The notes under the pieces are model-generated. The model saw only the letters and a list, made by a program, of their open reading frames with translations, was not told where the DNA came from and did not search any database. DNA of 64,000 bases from Acanthochromis polyacanthus. Its lineage: Eukaryota > Chordata > Actinopteri > Pomacentridae. The DNA is taken from assembly GCF_021347895.1 (NCBI RefSeq), contig NC_067130.1:25503817-25567816 (forward strand), written 5' to 3'. The position numbers and the translations under genes are program-made. Of the stretch, positions 47,336-60,334 are shown one piece after another (position 1 is the stretch's first letter; each line of letters opens with the position of its first letter).

Positions 47336-48227
47336 GGAGCTCGTCTCTTCCTCATGAAAGGATTAGCGTGGTTCTGAGGGGTAATTAGAGGTGTTTCACA
47401 GACATATGGTCTCCTGTACACAGGTATTTACCTAAAACACTAACTCAACTCGTGATGAACGATATAAAGTAGCCAAACTCACCATTGGAAATGATCTGCA
47501 AAATCTGATCACTATGATAATATTTATGACATCAGACTGTTGGGGTGTGGGGGTGGTGACAGCTGGACTTAACTGTGTCTTGAACGTTTAACTTAGTAAG
47601 ATGGCAGTATTTCCTTTTATTCATTTATTCATGTATTTTCCCTTTTGTTCAATTGCAAATTTATTTAAATAATTGACTCATAATGTACCCTCAGTTTCTT
47701 TTTCTTTTTTTTCTTCCTCTGTTAGAAATGTGCAAAGTGATAAAATGGCATGATGTGCAATTTTAATGTTCTTTGTCTGTTTGTGAAAATACAAAAACCA
47801 ATAAAACTCTGTTTAAAAAAGATTTGCTTTTATTTGAAGTTTACTTTTAGCTGTAATTAGTATTAGTGTTCTATCCTGTATTAATGTACTATTTACCTGT
47901 TTTTTTAAATATGCTTTCCCTTTTTTGAACATTTTTTTGCTGCCTACTTCTTTGGTGTTGTCATATTTATTCTTTTATGTTTGATTTGTCATTTCTAACT
48001 TTTAATCTTCAATCTTATTCTTCAGTTTTTTAAACTGCCTAGTTCCTGTGTTGATATGTGTCCTAATCTGGCTAATTATTAGTTTAACTTATTAGAATAT
48101 TTACGATTTCTTTTGTTTGACTCTTCTTCTTTTCCTTTCAGCTTTTCCCTTCAGGGGTCGCCACAGCGAATCAATTGCCTCCATCTAACCCTGTCTTCTG
48201 CATCCTCTTCTCTCACACCAACTACCT

Positions 48228-48675
48228 TCATGTCCTCTTTAACCACATCCATAAACCTCCTCTTTGGTTTCCTCTAGGCCTCCTGCCTGGCAGTGGGAAA
48301 CTCAGCATCCTTCTACCAGTATATTCACTCTCTCTCCTCTGGACATGTCTGAACCATCTCAGTCTGGCGTCTCTGACTTTATCTCCAAAGGACTCTAACA
48401 TGTGCTGTCCCTCTGATGTACTCATTCCTGATCCTATCCATCCTGGTCACTCCCAAAGAGAACCTCAGCATCTTCAGTTCTGCTACCTCCAGCTCTGCCT
48501 CCTGTTTTTTCCTCAGGGACACTGTCTCCAGACCAAACAACATGGCTGGTCTCACCACAGTTTTGTAAACCTTTCCTTTCATTTTAGCTGAAACTCTTCT
48601 ATCACACATCACACCTGACACTTTTCTCCAGCCGTTCCAGCCTGCCTGTACACGCTTCTTCACTCTTTTCCACAC
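48228..48675 (-). pseudogene. RTE ORF C-terminal fragment
   Basis: Frames 48675-48379 and 48425-48228 encode KKRVQAGWNGWRKVSGVMCD, TVVRPAMLFGLETVSLRKKQ, LKMLRFSLGVTRMDRIRNEY and DKVRDARLRWFRHVQRRESE, the C-terminal region of fish RTE elements. Confidence 0.8.
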
Positions 48676-49170
48676 TCTCCATTGCTCTGGACTGTTGACC
48701 CTAAGTACTTAAAATCCTCACCTTCTTGATCTCTTCTGCCTGTACCTCACTCTTCCACTCGGGTCCCCTCTCATTCACCACACATATACTCCGTCTTGCT
48801 GCGGCTAACCTTCATTCCTCTCCTTTACAGGGCAAACCTCCACGCCTCTACTTCTCCTCCACCTGTTCCCTGCTCTCACTACAGATCACAATGTCATCTG
48901 CAAACATCATAGTCCATGGAGACTCCTGTCTAACCTCGTCTGTCGTCCTGTCATCACCATAGCAAACAAGAAGGGGCTCAGAGATGATCCCTGATGTAGT
49001 CCCACTCCACCTTGAACTCCTCTGTCACACCTACAGCACACCTCACCACTGTCTTACAGTCCACATACATGTCCTGCACCACTCTAACATACTTCTCATG
49101 CCACTCCAGACTTCCTCATACAAAACCACAGTTCCTCCTCTGGGCACCCTGTAATAAGCTTTCTCCAGAT

Positions 49171-49557
49171 CTACAAAGACACAATGCAGCTCTTCTGACC
49201 TTCTCTGTACTTCTCTATCAACTTCCTCAAAGCAAATATTGCATCTGTTGTACTCTTTCTTGGCATGAAACCGTTCTGCTGCTCACAGATGTTCACCTCT
49301 GCCCTTAGTCTAGCTTCAACTACTCTTTCCCATAGCTTCATCATGTGGCTCATCAGCTTTATTCCTTGTAGTTTACCACCAACTTTGCACATCTCTCTTG
49401 TTCTTAAAGATGGGCACCAGCACACTTCTCCTCCATCCTCGGCATTCTTCTCACTATCTAAGATCCTGTTGAACAACCCAGTCAGAAACTCTACTGCTAC
49501 CTCTTCGAGACACTTCCATATCTCCACAGGTATATCATCAGACAAGTGCCTTTCCAC
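49171..49557 (-). pseudogene. RTE reverse transcriptase N-terminal fragment
   Basis: Encodes DDIPVEIWKCLEEVAVEFLT, ICEQQNGFMPRKSTTDAIFA, the fingers region of RT. The palm (FADD at 48904-48893, MFADDIVICS in a shifted frame) and thumb follow but are broken. Confidence 0.75.
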
Positions 49558-49748
49558 TCTTCATCCTCTTCAATGGCCCTCCTCACTTCATCCTTACTAA
49601 TCTTTGCTACTTCCTGGTCCACAACAGTCACCTCTTCTATTCTTCGTCTCTCTCATTTTCCTCATTCATCAACTCTTCAAAGACTCTTTCCATCTTCCAT
49701 CACACTATTGCACCTGTCAACACACTTCCATCCTTATCCTTTATCACC

Positions 49749-50266
49749 CTAACCTGCTGCACATCCTTCCATCTCTGTCTCTCTGCCTTGCCAACCTGTA
49801 CAGATCAGTCTCCCCTCCTTACTGTCCAACCTAGCATATAAGACATCATAAGCCCCTTGTTTGGCCTTTGCCACCTCTACTTTCACTTTACGCTGCATCT
49901 CCCTGTACTCCTGTCTACTCTCTTCAGTCCTCTCAGTGTCCCACTTCTTCTTAGCTAACCTCTTTCTCTGGATCCACTCCTGCACCTCCTCATTCCACCA
50001 CCAAGTCTCCTTATCTCCTTTCCTTCCAGATGACACACCAAGTACTCTCCGACCTGTCTCCCTGATCACATTTGCTGTAGTTGCTGTACCTCCTGACCAT
50101 CCAAAGCCTGTCTCAACTCTTTCCTGAAAGTCATACAACACTCTTCCTTTTTCAGCTTCCACCATTTGGTCCTCTGCTCTGCCTTTGCCCTCTTCATCTT
50201 CTTCACCACCAGGGTCATCCTACACACCACCATCCTATGTTGTCTGGCTACACTCTCACCTACCAC
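49749..50266 (-). pseudogene. RTE linker between endonuclease and RT
   Basis: Two overlapping frames (50266-50066 and 50165-49749). Includes VVGESVARQHRMVVCRMTL-like wording at the start, then ANVIRETGRRVLGVSSGRK, WWWNEEVQEWIQRKRLAKKK and EYREMQRKVKVEVAKAKQG. A frame jump separates them near 50066-50165. Confidence 0.75.
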
Positions 50267-50880
50267 TACTTTGCAGTCACTGGATCTCCTTCAGATTACA
50301 CCGTCTACACAAAGATGTAGTCTACTGTGTGCTCCTACCTCCACTCTTAAAGTCACCCTATGTTCCTGCCTCTTCTGGAAGAAAGTATTCACTACAGCCA
50401 TTTCATCTTTTTGCAAAGTCAACCACCATCTGCTGCGTTCCTCTCCTGGATACCAAACCTACCCATAACCTCCTCCTCATCTCTGTTTCCTGCACCAACA
50501 TGTCCATTGAAGTCTGCACCAATGACAACTCTCTCACTTCTAGGGATGCTCTGCATCACTTCATCAAGGTCCAACCAGAATTTCTCCTTCTCTCCAGCTC
50601 ACATCCTACCTGTGGAGCATACCACTAACAACATTGAACATCACACCTTCGATTTCTAGCTTCATGCTCATCACTCGATCTGACACTCTTTTTTACCTCC
50701 AGGACATTCGTAACCAAACTCCTCCTTCAAGATAACTCCTACTCCATTTCTCTTCCTATCTACACCATGATAGAACACTTGAACCCTGCTCCTAAAACTT
50801 CTCGCTTTACTACCTTTCCACCTGGTCTCCTGGACACACAGTATGTCACCTTCCTCCTCTGCATCATGTCAACCAGCTCT

Positions 50881-51123
50881 CTACCTTTTTCCTGTCATAG
50901 TTCCAACATTCAAAGTCCCTACTCTCAGGCCTAGACTCCTGGTGTTCCTCCTCTCTCTCTTCCTACGAGCACACCTTCCTCCCCTCCTTCTCTGACCAAC
51001 AGTCTTCCATTTTCCACCAGCACCCTGTAGGTCGACAGCACCGATGGCGGTCGTTGTTAACCCGGGCCTCGACCGATCCGGTATGGAAGTCATGACATTT
51101 GATTCGCATAGTGATTTGGCCAA
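50881..51123 (-). pseudogene. RTE endonuclease N-terminal fragment
   Basis: Encodes basic residues, then RVGTLNVGTMTGKR, the start of the apurinic/apyrimidinic-type endonuclease (first Asn motif) of the RTE LINE. The following part to 50266 is frameshifted. Confidence 0.7.
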
Positions 51124-51339
51124 AGTTTTACGTCAGATGCCCTTCCTGACACAACCCTCTGTATTTATCCGGGCTTGGACAGGCACAATAAGACAGTGGC
51201 TTGTATCCCCTTGCGGCTACATTGATTTATTTGTTTGACTGCTCTGTCCTTAACTCATAACTAGTACTGCCATCGTTACTATTTATTTTATTTGACTGCT
51301 CTGTCTTGGCTCCTTGTGTCTTGTTTGGTTGTCTCTGTG

Positions 51340-51415
51340 TTTGCATGTTTGACTGTCAAAGCACCTTGTGAATGTTGTTCTTAACGGTGCTATATAAATT
51401 AAGTTATTATAATGT
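51340..51415 (+). mobile_element. LINE 3' tail fragment
   Basis: gactgtcaaagcaccttgtg through acggtgctatataaattaag is the standard tail of fish L2-type LINEs. Another is at 59636-59710. Confidence 0.55.
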
Positions 51416-51560
51416 TTATATATCTATATTTCAAATTTCCCACTCCCTGATTCCCACTGCAGCCGACATTGCATTGAACTTGATCTAATACATGGAGGTA
51501 AAAAGGAAACCACCTCTTAAACAATGTTCTGGATCACATGTGGTGCCTAACATATCACTT

Positions 51561-51620
51561 ACCACAAAGGTAGTTCCTACTGTGTTTTCATGTAAGCACA
51601 GTAGGAACTACCTTTGTGGT
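51561..51620. repeat. perfect 24-bp-arm hairpin with 12-base loop
   Basis: Left arm 51561-51584, loop 51585-51596, right arm 51597-51620; arms match without mismatch and pairing continues with a few mismatches for about ten more bases. Either a short palindromic MITE or a possible precursor-like RNA. See findings. Confidence 0.85.
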
Positions 51621-51624
51621 TAGT

Positions 51625-53390
51625 GGCATATATCACTGGCACATAAAGAGGAAAAAAGTTTCAACCTAACCTCTGAGGTGAGATCACCATACTGAGGCTG
51701 GATGAAAAATGGGGACAGTGTGGGGGTGAGGGTTGTGGTGTGTAACAATAGTGAGACTTGTTTCTTTTATAGTTCTGTGTTAAATTGCTGATTGTTATGA
51801 CTAGGAGGATATCTAAGGTTCAGATGACAAAAATCCTGTGTCATTCTTCTCATGGACTCTGACTTTGCTTCCCAGACAGGACCTGACTGACGACCTACTG
51901 ACACAGCCAGCCTTCTCCTGCTATGTCTGAACCAATGAACCCACAGCTGCTGTTGCAAGTTAATATGGCTAATAATTACTTGAAATGTGTCATTTTCATG
52001 GAGAAATTTGTTCATTGCTGTTTGATATCTAATGGTTTCGGTAGTGGAATACCAGCAGCCTTAGAAATGTTGCAAATGAGACAGGTGCCACTGTTTGCAA
52101 AGTAATATTTGAATAGTTTGAAAGTATCCACTTGAAGCTGCACTTATCAACTTTGGATTGTGATGGCACCAAATGGCAGGAAAGTGGTAACTAATTCCTG
52201 AACCAAAAGATATCAGAAGGAAATAAAATACAATCTATCAGCAATGTTTTTAAAGCACTATGTAGGATTTGAAAAAATCCAGTTTGGGACTCAAAATGGT
52301 AGTTTTCAAAAAGTGGTGCCTTCAGTGTCTCGATACAGCATTGGACAAAACACTGAGCAGATGTTTCAGACATCAAATGGAATATTTCATTTGTCACTTA
52401 GTTTGATCAGCTAAAACAAGCTACATGTTCAAACTCTGTAGCATTGCTGTAGACCAGTATCACAGAAGTAACCCCCCCCCCCCTTTAATTCTGTTGTATG
52501 TGGTCAAATTTAGACATACCAGATATGACTGACTCCTACTCGAGTTCCAATATTGCTTCAAAGTGTAAGGTAAAAAAACACACCACCAAAAAAACTTGGC
52601 ATTGTGCTAGCCAGCAGGAATGATGAGGAAAGCCTTATGTGCAGCATGGACCAGGCTGTATATGAGATGAAGCGGTGCTAATGAGAGCACTGTGTGTGAT
52701 TTAGTTTGTATGATTAGGCCTCTGGGGAGCATCCCCGTGACTCTGGTCATACAGCAGGAGGTCTCTTGTTGACCACAGTAGTGAGAACCATTTGTTGGCA
52801 GACATTATTACTGCTGTTCATGCTGTCTGTCGCTCCTTTGTGTTTTAGTGCTGTAATGTTCATGACCTCCTGGGACTCTAATATATACAGCAGCCGGTTC
52901 AAGAATAATATCAGAAGTATAACATTACCCAGCAAGTGTATGATGTTGTGCAAGATGCTGGAATTTAAAATAGTCCAAAATGACAATGATATGATATACT
53001 AGTACAATAAATATGAGCACTGAAAACAGGATGTTTTTGATTTAAAAAAAACACTGGTTCAGTCCTATATATTCAACAGTGCAGGTGGTTCAATCATGGG
53101 CAACATGACTGTTGAATCATATCAGAAACTTGTCATCTTTCTATAAATTGTCATTTTTCACTGAAGGAATATGCCTCAGCTTATTGCCACAACAACATTT
53201 CAAAAATGTGAAACAGTTCTTCACACAGCTAGCATGAACAGCAGCCTCAGGCAATTAAACACCAAGCCACTGTTAATCATGTCAGTAATGAGCCTGGCAA
53301 CAATGAAGCCCGAAGTGGTCTGTTGGCCTGTGGGTTGTAGTTTGGGTTTGCACAGCTATATAGTAATGACTGTCTCAGCAACACATGCAT
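51625..53390. other. intronic stretch with no recognised element
   Basis: About 1.8 kb with a 13-base C run near 52473-52485. I see no exon or transposon. Confidence 0.5.
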
Positions 53391-53393
53391 ATA

Positions 53394-53776
53394 CAGCGGC
53401 CTCCATAATTATTGGCACCCCTGGTTGAGATGTGTTGAAAACCTTAAATAAATTCCATTTTTATTGCAGAAGCATACTTTCACACTGAAAATTGTTGAAA
53501 ATGTATTATAGGAGAAGATCAGGTGCTGTTTTGTTGGCAAAAGGGGGTTGTACAAAGTATTAACATCAGTGGTGCTAATAATTTTGGCATACATGATTTG
53601 ATATAAAGAATTATTACTTAATGTGTGATTTTTTTCACCACTGAATAAATGCACTTGAATTGAAGGTTGGATTTCCTCTTTTTTCCATTATGGTCCTATA
53701 TTATTTAGAAAAAAACTGAATTTATTAGAAGCCAAAGAACATCTTAACCAGGGGTGCCAATAATTACGGAGGGCGC
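53394..53776. mobile_element. Tc1-type MITE with long TIRs
   Basis: Left end after TA reads cagcggcctccataattatt, then ggcacccctggtt; the right end is the inverted aaccaggggtgccaataatt, then acggagggcgc. About 35-bp inverted ends with few changes and TA flanks. No protein. A common fish MITE (from memory). Confidence 0.8.
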
Positions 53777-53779
53777 TAT

Positions 53780-56180
53780 AAATTCTAAGCCACAGCTCCT
53801 TCAAATTTCTTTTTTTTTCTTGTTTTTTTCTTGTTGCAAATACACCACTGTTGCATGTCTCCACCTTTGCAGCAGAGTCCTGCACTGGGTCAGGTACTCA
53901 TGAGTACCAAGGTAAACTACAGATAACTGCAGTATCTCGCTCAGTATCTACTCTTTGGGATTAATATGACGTTAACTACTCGCCACGGTCACGTTGACCA
54001 CTTTCGCACCAGGTCAGAGAGTCAGAAGAGTGTCGTGTTGGAAAATAGGGCAGCGACTTAGTGGAGAACAGGTAGCCTAAGACAACTCATAATAGACTTT
54101 ACAAGTTAAATAGATATTGCCAAATATTGATGGCCAGCTAACATTACGTAACATATATATCAGTAGCTTAAGTTATTGGGCTGGTGCCAACTCAGTGTCA
54201 CTAACTTGAGTAAACTAATTGATAGCTTTAAGCCAATATCTACATGCCATGATGCAACTGCTTCAGATGAGTTTGTTCAAATGTTTCTCCAAGAAGAGAA
54301 GTCACCTGACAAAGATGATGCTATTCAGGATCATTAGCCTTTTACTGACTCATAAATATGATGGTTAGGTAAATATTGTGTTCACACATGTAATCAGATG
54401 TGATGTGAGTGAAATTATCTAACGTTTATGTCGTATGTCACCGTATAAGACAAGTGACATTTAGACAAAGAGGAGCAGTGGAACAAAGTGAAGAAGAGCA
54501 AAGGAGAGTAGAGTACAGCAGGGGGAGAGCAAAGTGATGGTGCACCAGAGAGCGATGAGAATGGAGGAGAAAAACCTAAGGGAAGCTCTGGCTATCAGGC
54601 TGGTACCCTGAATGGGTTGGAAAAAAACAGCCGGTTCCACTCATGGCTCTACCACACTGATAATGGTAGGTATCCATGAACCGTTTTTTCCTTTCTTTTT
54701 TTTTTTCGCATACTATTCATGCCAATATTTCAGTTAACTAAATAAAAAATAAAATAATAAATGAGTTCAATGTATTTCCATTGTAAGAGCAATGATCAGT
54801 AATGCCACTTTACTCTATCCCTATAAGACAACACTGAGCACTGGAAACAGGATGTTTCGATTTCAAAAAAGTACTAAGAAACACAGTTGGGTTTTTTTAG
54901 GTTTTAAAAGTTTCTTTCTGGGTTTGTCTTTAAAAAAAACAGAAAAATGTATTGTTCTGAGCCTGGCTGCAAAATTTGCCACTGTTACTACAGCCCCATT
55001 AAGAAATTATTTATTGTTTTCATTTGTGTTTATTTAATTTTATTAATTTTTTTCATTTTTACATTCAGTATTTAAAATGCCCATTTTCACTATCCGTTCA
55101 ATAAATAGGTTGTAAAAGTAAAATCTGCAGTGAAGTGTCATTTACTTATGCCTCCCCTGCTGCTGAAAACAAGTCTAGAGAAAACACTGATACAGTGAAA
55201 CCAGCCCACCAAGATGACAGATTTCTGGTTATCCGCACAATCTAAAAAAAAAAAAAGAGGGGAAAAATTAAAGCACATATCCACAGACGTGTAATTAGGG
55301 AGGGAATGTCAATGAAGTCATTACTATTACACAGTGGTGCAGACACGTCTTTTTACTCTGTCTCTTGAGAGAATTTGATTAGAGAAAAGAAAAAGTGAGA
55401 GAAAAGATGGTGTGAAAAGAAGCACAGAAACAGAAAACAACAGAGGGAAAATCATAAACAGAGTCAGAAGTGTGTATTTGAAGAGGCGTGTGTGCTTTGT
55501 GTGTGAATGACTGAAGGCTCCTATGAGAGCAGGAAGCTAATAATGTGGGACAGCTTGTGAGCAGGCAGGTTTTGGATGAGCCCTTGGGTCTTGTGTCATC
55601 TCAGCTGCTAAATGCCAGCCAGATTCCCAGGAGAGAGCCATAGCGCCGATAAAACGATTAAAACAGGAAAGCAGAGGGAGGGGAGAGAGACACACAGCCA
55701 ACAGCCGACTGGCAAACATGTATCTGTCAGAGCAGGGAGCCACTGTCCTTTGAGCTGCAGCAGTGAGAGAGATTTTAGAAAAGAAAAAGAATGCAAAAAA
55801 AAAAAGGGTTCTGTCGTACAGCATTTCTGACACCGAGCATCGGGCAGGCTCTCTGTATCTATTTTGCCACAAATGAAACTAAATACAACCTCCCAGAAGT
55901 CACAGAAGCTCTTCCAGAGACCCAGTGTGCATTTGATGCATAATAGTGTTTAGTATTTTTTAGGACAGAAACACTAGCATCCAATCATTGTTGACATATT
56001 CACAGAAAAAAAACACAACTCTGTGCAATTTCACGCGTCTTGAATTTTTTTTCAAACTGTATCACCCCAACCAGCAATAAATAATAATAACAATAACAAT
56101 ATATTGCATAGGCTCCTTTCAGAGCAAGGACACCATACAAAGTATACAGAGTTTGTATCATTAAGTTGTTCAGTCATTAT
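53780..56180. other. intronic stretch, no recognised element
   Basis: About 2.4 kb. It shares a 40-bp patch (54837-54880) with 53016-53056; otherwise unclassified. Confidence 0.45.
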
Positions 56181-56189
56181 TTCCACATG

Positions 56190-57115
56190 ACCAATAAAAA
56201 AAACTAATAAATACACCTGTGATCACTGCCTCTCAAGCTATGAAACATGTGATCATTGAAACAAAACTGAACACACCTGTGATTTTTAATTAGCCTCATT
56301 GCTTGAACATGATCATAAACTGTGAACTGCCAAAGCTTTGTTGGGTTGGACCTATGGGACTGTGTCTATCTGTATGTCTGCGTCATGGCTCCATATGGAA
56401 AGAACTGCCAGAAGGAACTGAAACATCAGATTGTGAGATGCCACAGTATTGGAAAACACTTGGAATAGGAGTGATTGCAGCTGAGACAGTATTGATGTCA
56501 ACCTCTATGTGCAGCATCCAAGAAAAAAAAGTGCAAGATTAATATTAACTGTTTAAAAGAAGCTTGATGAATACATACACATTTTTTCTGCACATTTAGT
56601 CAGATGACACAGACCTTTTTTTTATTTAGGTCTAGAATCTTTTACATGAACTTGGTCAAAACTACTACAGAGAATGTATGAGAATGTGATAATATGAGAC
56701 TGAATTAGTTGCAAAAAGTGTGATAGTTATTAGATGCCATTTATAGATGGCATGATGAATGTCTTTAGATAAACCAAAACACTGGCTGACAAGATGACTT
56801 CCAGGCTGAAGAAGCTTAGTGGAACAGGAATATTCCAGCATGATAATCATCAAAAGCACACTGCTAAAATCAACATGAGTTTGTTTCAATCAAAAATTAA
56901 AGAACAAAAAAAGTCAGTATCTTGTCTGACTTCAAACCAATAGAAACCCCTTCAGAGTATTTCAGAAAGAAAGGCACGTCGACACAGCTCAACTAGCAAA
57001 CAGCGCAGACAAAAATGTTTCTGAAGAATAGTAGAACATCACTCCAGAAAAGTGTGGTATCAACTATACTGAAGAGGATTGAGTCTGTCATGCAAAAAAA
57101 AAAAAAAAAAAATCA
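56190..57115 (+). mobile_element. heavily decayed Tc1/mariner remnant
   Basis: Traces of the transposase order are visible: ggaatattccagcatgataatcatcaaaagcacactgc (the second-Asp region, QHDNHQKHTA-like), then cagtatcttgtctgacttcaaaccaatagaaacccc (PNPIETP-like) and agaagaggattgagtctgtcatg. No open frame. Confidence 0.6.
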
Positions 57116-57124
57116 TTTGAATCT

Positions 57125-59630
57125 TAGTAAGGAAAGGCTGTCATTAACATTTGTTGCTACATGAAATCCTACTGTAGAGTCTATATTATTATTGTAGTAA
57201 AGTTTAAGCTGTTATAAATTTACATAATAACAAATACAATTCTATTCAACTTGAAAATACTTATTATATGAATAACTGTAAATACTAATTCAAATCATTT
57301 GACATCTAACTGATATTGCACGAGGTGCTTCTGCTAAATTTTAATGGGCCTGCATGGGGTGTAAATCATTAAGCAATACTAAATTGCATCTGCAGGACTC
57401 AGTTCAAAGAAAAAAAATGTCAAATTGGGTGGGGGGTGGTTTTGTGTTTGCAAAGTGAAAATCTTTGTGCCTCCACAGAGAATGTTAACTGCAAAGTGCT
57501 TGATGGATGTATTGAGGCAGGAGAAATGTTATAACCCATAGCGCTTGAGCTGGAATAATAGAACACACAGAGACACACACACGGACGCAGCAGACGGAGT
57601 TACATCAAACCAATAATATTATCTCATGAAAAAAACAGCAGTCACAGTTTTGTTTTCTCCCAAGCAGCTGACAGATTACTATCCAAGCATGGAGGGACTG
57701 GGAAAGCACAAATAACACTGAATGGCAGCTGGTGAAAATATTTTCAGGTGGGGCTCAGACATATCAAGTGACTATCTCAGTGTGAGTTTTGCAGTTTTGT
57801 CCAATATTGTGCAGTCCATGTTTGCAGATGACTAAAGTGACAATATCCTAACATATTTAACATGCTCATACTGTCATTTATATATTTTGATGCTCTGTTT
57901 ATGACTGAGTGTGGGACAAATAAAAACTGTGTCAGCACTAGATGTCTCTCTGCCTGCTTGTTCATATGAACTATTATAGGGAAGGACAGGGAGGATCTGG
58001 TTCTCTTTTTTTTTTCCCACTGGTAACAAAATAATGAATTCAGCAACTCCTCCGACATGCTGCTCCACCCTTTGATGCTTTATAAATCTCACTGTTATGG
58101 TCCACACAGTCACATAGTCTGTGCCCCCTCTTCTCCTCCTCTACCCCCAGGTGGTTCAGTGGTTTGACTCAGTGACTCTCCATGCTCAGAGGAAGAGCAG
58201 GGGTGGAAAAGCCAATATTCACCAATAAAATCACGAGCTGTAAAAATGTGGCAAATCTACAACAAAATAAGACTTATGAACTTTTGACGGCTCCTGATTT
58301 TAAATTACAGAGAACAGGTAGAACAGGTAGGTACACACAATGTGGTTGTTCTTGGGGTTGACATTCCCCCTTTTGCTATGTCATGTCATAAACATTTTAG
58401 CAGTGAAGAAGGATATATTTGCAATTAAGTGATGAGGTACAATAAGCCCTAGACATAATAAAACATCACAACTTAAGGAAAATGAACATCTGATATTTTT
58501 TAAGCAACTGTGTGCACCTCTATTGTACATAATTTATAATTTCAGAGTTAGCTTATGATTATGTGGCTAAAACATTTAGTTGGGGTCTATATAGTTACCT
58601 TGAAAATCAAAAATCCGACACCTTTTTCAGACTGATGGAACATAAACAATCTGAGCTACACAATCATCCATTATGCTGGTCTCAGCACCCTGCTCTTCAC
58701 CTGCATAACTCCAGCATGTTGGTATTTTGACAGAAATTACATACTATACTATCAATGCTGTCTACTGAAAATTCTAGTTACATATATACTTCTAATTTTG
58801 ACCAGCACATAAATGTTGAACTACCTCCATTATGAAATTGCAAAGCTGTCTATAGTCAGCTGTCATGAATGAAAGTAAGTAGTACTGAATTCCAAACAAA
58901 TTAGATGGTTTTCTCATACAGAGAATTGTGTGAAAGTAATGCCCTTTCTTCCCTTTCAAGAAAGAAAGGGCATCTCATGTCACTCAATGAAATGATATTT
59001 GTAACCTGGAAATATCCTTTTCAATGGGAATGGGTGAATTCATTGTAAGTATGTTTGTAACGAATGTTTAATGAACAACAGGGCTTCAAATAGTGACATA
59101 TTTCTCCTTGAAAAAAATGACCGTTTCCTGATAAAATCCTGCGACACTTCAGATTGAGTGGCAGGTGCAATAAACCCCACCAATGATCTACAGGAGCTCC
59201 CAGCAGATACATATCACTGAGATATGAAATCACAGAATACACAGAGTCACCAGCTGTAGTCAGTTGTCGTCACGTAAAGTTAAGAGGCCGTGCCACTAAG
59301 AAAATTTGATTATTACAGCTTTCTGCATCACCAGAAATTACAAAAGTTGTCAAGTTGGTCAAGTTGCTTTCAGTGGAAATTAAAGAACACCATGATATAC
59401 ATGGTCTTTACAAGTTTCAGCAAATTTTTGTTCATGGCCGCATATATGCCCTGTGCTATGCTACACAGAACAGGGAGTTTATAAATTTAAATGGTATAAT
59501 ACAAGGTATGTGCATCTGATCATTTTAAATAGATACACTGTAAAGTTGTATTTGTTGTTCAAAGCCAGGCACAATGGAATATTCAGTCAGAAAAAGCAAC
59601 ATTCAGAAAGCCTAAAAATTAACACTATTG
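57125..59630. other. intronic stretch, no recognised element
   Basis: About 2.5 kb, AT-rich. A 12-13-bp-arm inverted repeat (atgccctttctt...aagaaagggcat) lies near 58939-58972. Confidence 0.45.
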
Positions 59631-59635
59631 CTATT

Positions 59636-59710
59636 CTGTAAAGCGTCTTGAGACAATTTGACTGTAATTGACGCTATATAAATAAAACTGAATTGAATTG
59701 AATTGAATTA
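59636..59710 (+). mobile_element. LINE 3' tail with (TTGAA)n
   Basis: aaagcgtcttgagacaattt then gacgctatataaataaaactgaattgaattgaattgaatt, a typical 3' end of fish L2-like LINEs. Confidence 0.65.
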
Positions 59711-60334
59711 ACCCTTAAAGAAGGCTAACAGTTGCAGTGTCGTTGTAGGATTACCCACAAATCCTTCAAATGTAGAAATGACCAGAGCACTGACCACAAG
59801 CTACATCTGGGATTACTTCAAACGGATTTGCTGTGGTATTAAACCTGATTGATGGTGTGAGGTCAGCAGGAAGAAACAGAAATAGATCACTTCCTAAGCA
59901 ACACATAAGTTTGTGTAATAAAACAACAGGAAGCTGACTCCATGTAAAGGAAGAATGTTGGGCAGCAGCAAGGCACCGTATTCTGTGAACATTCTCAGTA
60001 TCCTACCGATCCTTTCTGTCAGGGGTCTCCAACCTTTTTTGGGATGAGAGCTACTTTCAAACAATAAAACACATCTCAAGCTACTTCTAGTCCCCTTATT
60101 GTTTTTTTTGTTTTTTTGTTTGTTTTTTGTCGGCTGCATATTTAGCACATTATCATATGCTTACTTTTAATTAGATGTGCATGCGGTCGACCAGGGTCTT
60201 ATAATTTGGTGTGCATCCTGAGAGGTTCACTCTGATGCAGACATCCAGGTGGGCATCAGTGAGGTGAGTTTGGAACGGGGACTTGATGAAGTTCAATTCA
60301 GAAAAGACAGATTCACAAAGATATTTTGAGCCAA

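Larger units (their letters stand above)
44325..47820 (+). mobile_element. L1-clade LINE with nested hAT insertions
   Basis: Starts in the RT domain (NPDQTGFIQNQFSFANVR in frame near 44420-44480; active-site box reads HADD near 44717), is interrupted at 44774 and resumes at 45817 with YLGIHVSPNMSELWKLNFSP (45882-46097) and C-terminal pieces to about 46970. A second insert lies near 47018-47335. It ends with aataaaactctgtttaaaaaa at 47801-47821, the L1 3' end. Frameshifts make it inactive. Confidence 0.8.
48128..51190 (-). mobile_element. nearly full-length RTE-clade LINE, decayed
   Basis: About 3.06 kb on the minus strand. From 5' to 3': start with GAVDLQGAGGKWKTVGQRRR and RVGTLNVGTMTGKR (endonuclease start, 51123-50881); a linker region (50266-49749); the RT domain in broken frames (49557-49171; FADD box at 48904-48893); and the C terminus (48675-48228). 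The 3' end near 48128 is short and lacks a poly(A). It matches a well-known fish RTE family. Confidence 0.85.

Noticed and set aside
49604..50659. Several plus-strand frames of 70-150 codons
   Set aside because: They are antisense to the RTE LINE, rich in Ser/Pro/Leu from its codon bias.
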